Under the pieces are notes generated by a model. It was not told the DNA's origin, ran no database searches, and saw nothing but the letters and a program-made list of their open reading frames with translations. DNA of 7,117 bases from JBAVEL01 sp049587715 (GTDB lineage Bacteria > Bacteroidota > Ignavibacteria > UBA10030 > UBA6906), in NCBI GenBank assembly GCA_049587715.1, contig JBAVEL010000138.1:1-7117 (forward strand). Direction: 5' to 3'. The translations under genes were made by a program, and so were the position numbers. The first letter of the stretch is position 1; every line of letters starts with the position of its first letter. Positions 4,705-7,117 of this stretch are shown piece by piece.

Positions 4705-6948
4705 ATGCAACAGACGATCGTGAACCGGCCGGGGATGCTCCTCCTTCTGACGCTGGGATGGCTCCCCGCCGCCCCCGCGCAGGTAAGGGACTGGAGGGTG
4801 CACTCCCGCGGCCTGCTCCACCAGACCGTCTATAATACGGGCGAGCTGGGGCGGGCCTACAACGCCGGCGGGACCGTCCAGGAGGGCTTCCCCTCCATGG
4901 AATGGCCTCCCCGCTCCCGGATGATCATTGACCGGACGCAGTATCCGGGGCAGCACAACTCGTTCGGGAGCGGCATCTGGATTGCGGGAACCCGCCCGGG
5001 CGGAAGGGAGTACGCGTTCTGCGGGGCGGTGTCGGACGGGAACGGCAACCCGGTGACGGTGACGGGGGTCTACAGCACCCCGCTGGCGATGGACAGGCGG
5101 GAGAACTTCCCCGTTCTGGCATCCGGGGAGCTGAATCCGGCCTTCAACCCGGACGAGGCGGAGGAGATCATCACCTCCCGCTGGGGCACCCCGGTGGGGA
5201 TCACGGTCACCCGCACGAGCCGGGCCTGGAGCTACCCCGGCTACGACAGCTTCATCATCTACGAATATGAGCTGGCCAATGCCACGCCCGACACCCTGCG
5301 GGATGTCCACGTGGTGTTCGCCACGACCCTGGGCCCCTCCATGTTCGGCTACCAGCGGAACCACGGCCTGTGGTCGGAAGCCCAGTACCGCGGACAGCCC
5401 CCCAACGGATTCGGGGACCATTTCGCCCGGTTCGACCTGAAGCGATGGATGACATACAACCACGAGCGGGAGGGGATTCCGGACACCACCTACTTCGACC
5501 TCTGGTCCGCGCCGGGGAACCGGGGGGGGCTCAACTCCCCCCAGGCGGCGGGACTCATGATGCTCTCCCACGATTACGGTCACATCGCCCGGAGGGGGGA
5601 AACGGATCAGGTGTGGATCGCCCCTGCGGACAGCAACGGGATGTGGGACGGGCAGGGAAGGGTGAAGCAGCCCTTCCTCCTGCGCTACGAGAACGGGAAC
5701 CTGCCTCCCGAGGCCAAGACCATCCCCTGGCTGAATCCCGCCCTCCAGCGGAAGACGGGGGTCTTCCAGGGAGCGGCCGACTCGGGACGTTTCTCCCAGC
5801 TCCGTCCCCGCAACCCGGCCGACTGGACCTACTGGAAGGGACGCACCAAGGGCGCCGTGAACCTCTCCTGGTGGCAGCCGGTGTTCCGGGCCTACGGCTT
5901 CTATCCCTACCTGCTTCCTCCGGGGGAAGCGCTCCGGTTTGCGGTGGCGGAAGTGGTGGGGTACGGCCCGGGGGTGGGCAGTGACAGCGTGTACACGGAC
6001 CTGGGAGGCGCCATCCGCACGGGGGTGGACCAGGGCGCCTACTTTAATCCCGTCCCGAGCTGGTACGACACGCTGGAGTACCCGTTTGCGGGCACGGCCG
6101 CCACGCGGTCCTTCATGGGGAGCAGGTACCTTCAGGATCATCCCCTCCCGTGGTATGTCACGCCGGGTGTGGTGTCCATCAGGGATGTGGCCGACCGGGC
6201 CATCCAGATGTACACGGGGAGGCCCCTGGCAAAGCACGATACGCTCCAGTACGACCCCGCTGCGGCCCCGCAGGCGGGCCTGTACGCCACGATCCCGATT
6301 CCGGCGCCCGCCCCCGCCATCCGGGTGGAGGATACGCGCGCGGCCGCCAACCGAATCATCTGGGGTCCGCAGGTGGAGCAGTTCTCCACGCCGCGGCTCC
6401 GGGCGCCCTTCAAGCACTACGAGGTCATGCGGGCCACGCATCCCCTGGGCCCCTGGGTGCTGGTGGACAGCGTGGCGCGGCGGGACGCACGGTATTTCAA
6501 TGACTCGGTGTACACGGTCCTGGATCCCGAGAGCAACTTAGGGGACTTCGTGTACTATGCGGTGGTCTCCGTGGATTCCCTGGGGGGGAGGAGCGGCATG
6601 ACCAACATCACCGAGCATGAAACGCAGGCGCCGGCCGCGCCGGCCCTCGGGAAGGTGTACGTCATCCCCAATCCGCTCATCGTGACGAACGGACTGCGGG
6701 GATCGGATCCCAACGGGGAGGTGACCGACAAAGTCCAGTTCGTGGGCCTCACGGACCGGTGCACCATCAGGATCTTCTCGTACAGCGGCCAGCTCATCAA
6801 CACCATCGAGCACGATCGCGACACCTTCGGCAATCCCTGGTACCAGATCACGCGGAACAACCAGTTGCTGGCCTCGGGCGTGTATTTCTTCACGGTGGAG
6901 GACGAGAGCGGAGCGCGGGCCCGGGGCAAATTCGTCATCATTCACTGA
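4705..6948 (+). CDS. Uncharacterised secreted protein with FN3-like region and C-terminal sorting-like domain
   Basis: This 747-aa protein starts with a signal peptide (about 1-25, core MLLLLTLGWL, likely cut after PAAPA). GAGGG at 4692-4696, eight bases before the ATG, supports the start. The N-terminal half (about 30-450) is rich in aromatic residues and Gly and contains YNTGELGRAYNAGG (43-56), a MEWPPRS segment (65-71) and FGSGIWIAG (87-95). The pattern of a GxxG turn, a WP segment and a G-x-W-x-G strand resembles large secreted proteins I recall from FCB candidate phyla, but I know no assigned function. Residues about 535-640 look like a fibronectin-III-type sandwich (HYEVMRA, then FVYYAVVSVDSLGG). 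Residues about 648-747 form a FlgD/T9SS-like terminal domain (VIPNPL, CTIRIFSYSGQLINTIEH, ASGVYFFTVED, GKFVIIH). No catalytic motif was found. Its place between a TonB receptor and a PorV-like gene suggests a surface-exposed or exported partner of the receptor. Confidence 0.85.
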   Translation: MQQTIVNRPGMLLLLTLGWLPAAPAQVRDWRVHSRGLLHQTVYNTGELGRAYNAGGTVQEGFPSMEWPPRSRMIIDRTQYPGQHNSFGSGIWIAGTRPGGREYAFCGAVSDGNGNPVTVTGVYSTPLAMDRRENFPVLASGELNPAFNPDEAEEIITSRWGTPVGITVTRTSRAWSYPGYDSFIIYEYELANATPDTLRDVHVVFATTLGPSMFGYQRNHGLWSEAQYRGQPPNGFGDHFARFDLKRWMTYNHEREGIPDTTYFDLWSAPGNRGGLNSPQAAGLMMLSHDYGHIARRGETDQVWIAPADSNGMWDGQGRVKQPFLLRYENGNLPPEAKTIPWLNPALQRKTGVFQGAADSGRFSQLRPRNPADWTYWKGRTKGAVNLSWWQPVFRAYGFYPYLLPPGEALRFAVAEVVGYGPGVGSDSVYTDLGGAIRTGVDQGAYFNPVPSWYDTLEYPFAGTAATRSFMGSRYLQDHPLPWYVTPGVVSIRDVADRAIQMYTGRPLAKHDTLQYDPAAAPQAGLYATIPIPAPAPAIRVEDTRAAANRIIWGPQVEQFSTPRLRAPFKHYEVMRATHPLGPWVLVDSVARRDARYFNDSVYTVLDPESNLGDFVYYAVVSVDSLGGRSGMTNITEHETQAPAAPALGKVYVIPNPLIVTNGLRGSDPNGEVTDKVQFVGLTDRCTIRIFSYSGQLINTIEHDRDTFGNPWYQITRNNQLLASGVYFFTVEDESGARARGKFVIIH

Positions 6949-6966
6949 GTCGGGAGACCATGCACG

Positions 6967-7117
6967 ATGAGAACTCCCGTGAGAGTCGCCCTGTGGGGGG
7001 CCGCGGCGTGCCTGCTTGCGCCCGCCGCCCCCGCGCAGAAGGTGGGGAGCACGGCCATGCAGTTTCTCCACGTGATGCCGTGCGCGCGGGCCACCGCGCT
7101 GGGGGACGCCTACAGCG
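6967..7117 (+). CDS. PorV/PorQ-family (UPF0164-like) outer-membrane protein, 5' end only
   Basis: The frame runs off the window end after 50 codons. A signal peptide is evident (about residues 1-23: basic MRTPVR, hydrophobic ALWGAAACLLAPAAPA, likely cut before Q24). The first mature segment, KVGSTAMQFLHVMPCARATALGDAYS, has the layout of the PorV/PorQ family N terminus (a Gly, then a QFL segment, then ARA and a Gly-Asp/Gly-Ala turn before the first barrel strand). PorV proteins are FadL-like barrels that bind T9SS cargo sorting domains and pass the cargo to the surface attachment complex. GGGAG at 6952-6956, ten bases before this ATG, and the signal peptide decide the start; an ATG at 6960 is in another frame. 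The gene follows the secreted protein by 18 bp, which fits co-transcription and a role in exporting or anchoring that protein. The family call rests on only about 27 mature residues. Confidence 0.72.
   Translation, partial: MRTPVRVALWGAAACLLAPAAPAQKVGSTAMQFLHVMPCARATALGDAYS

Noticed and set aside
4627..6441. A 604-codon minus-strand open frame opposite the secreted protein
   Set aside because: It has the same GC-driven shadow composition and no recognisable domain, and it overlaps two well-supported plus-strand genes.
6960..6962. ATG seven bases before the chosen PorV-like start
   Set aside because: It lies in another frame and gives an Arg/Gly/Pro-rich peptide with no signal sequence, whereas the ATG at 6967 gives a clean signal peptide and the family motif.
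1..7117. Search for CRISPR arrays, tRNA or rRNA genes, transposase genes, terminal inverted repeats and defence genes
   Set aside because: No repeat-spacer pattern, cloverleaf-like segment, transposase motif or mobile-element boundary could be recognised. The window is almost entirely filled by the five genes described.

Overview
The window is GC-rich bacterial DNA with every supported gene on the plus strand. It looks like a member of the FCB superphylum (Fibrobacteres-Chlorobi-Bacteroidetes and related candidate phyla). The evidence is a type IX secretion (T9SS) C-terminal sorting domain, a large TonB-dependent receptor with a carboxypeptidase-regulatory-like N-terminal domain, and the start of a PorV/PorQ-type outer-membrane protein. 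One clear promoter matches the ordinary sigma70/sigmaA consensus (TTGACA, 17-nt spacer, TATAGT) and the genes carry Shine-Dalgarno sequences. Both are unlike typical Bacteroidia or Flavobacteriia, so a high-GC relative (Rhodothermia-like, or one of the KSB1, Latescibacteria, Zixibacteria or Marinimicrobia type lineages) seems more likely. The exact phylum cannot be fixed from the sequence alone.

Layout. Positions 1-435 hold the 3' end of a secreted protein with a canonical type A T9SS sorting domain. A strong hairpin (463-493) follows and probably ends that transcript. Positions 551-1570 encode a dipeptide epimerase of the enolase superfamily (L-Ala-D/L-Glu epimerase type) with the expected catalytic and specificity residues. 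A 209-bp gap (1571-1779) contains a near-consensus promoter, a symmetric repeat array at the predicted transcription start that looks like a LacI-family operator, and a GC-rich leader hairpin.

The promoter drives what looks like an operon. It consists of a 969-aa TonB-dependent receptor (1780-4689), a 747-aa secreted protein of unknown function with a C-terminal sorting-like domain (4705-6948), and a PorV/PorQ/UPF0164-like protein cut off by the window edge (6967-7117). The gaps between these genes are only 15 and 18 bp.

Working model (inference). The receptor imports or senses a substrate at the outer membrane, the 747-aa protein is its exported surface partner, and the PorV-like protein is a dedicated shuttle or attachment factor for that partner. 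The whole unit would be induced when a ligand releases a LacI-type repressor. No SusD homologue is present between the receptor and the end of the window, so the 747-aa protein might fill a surface-partner role. The epimerase appears to be transcribed separately and is probably a peptidoglycan-peptide or dipeptide catabolic enzyme.
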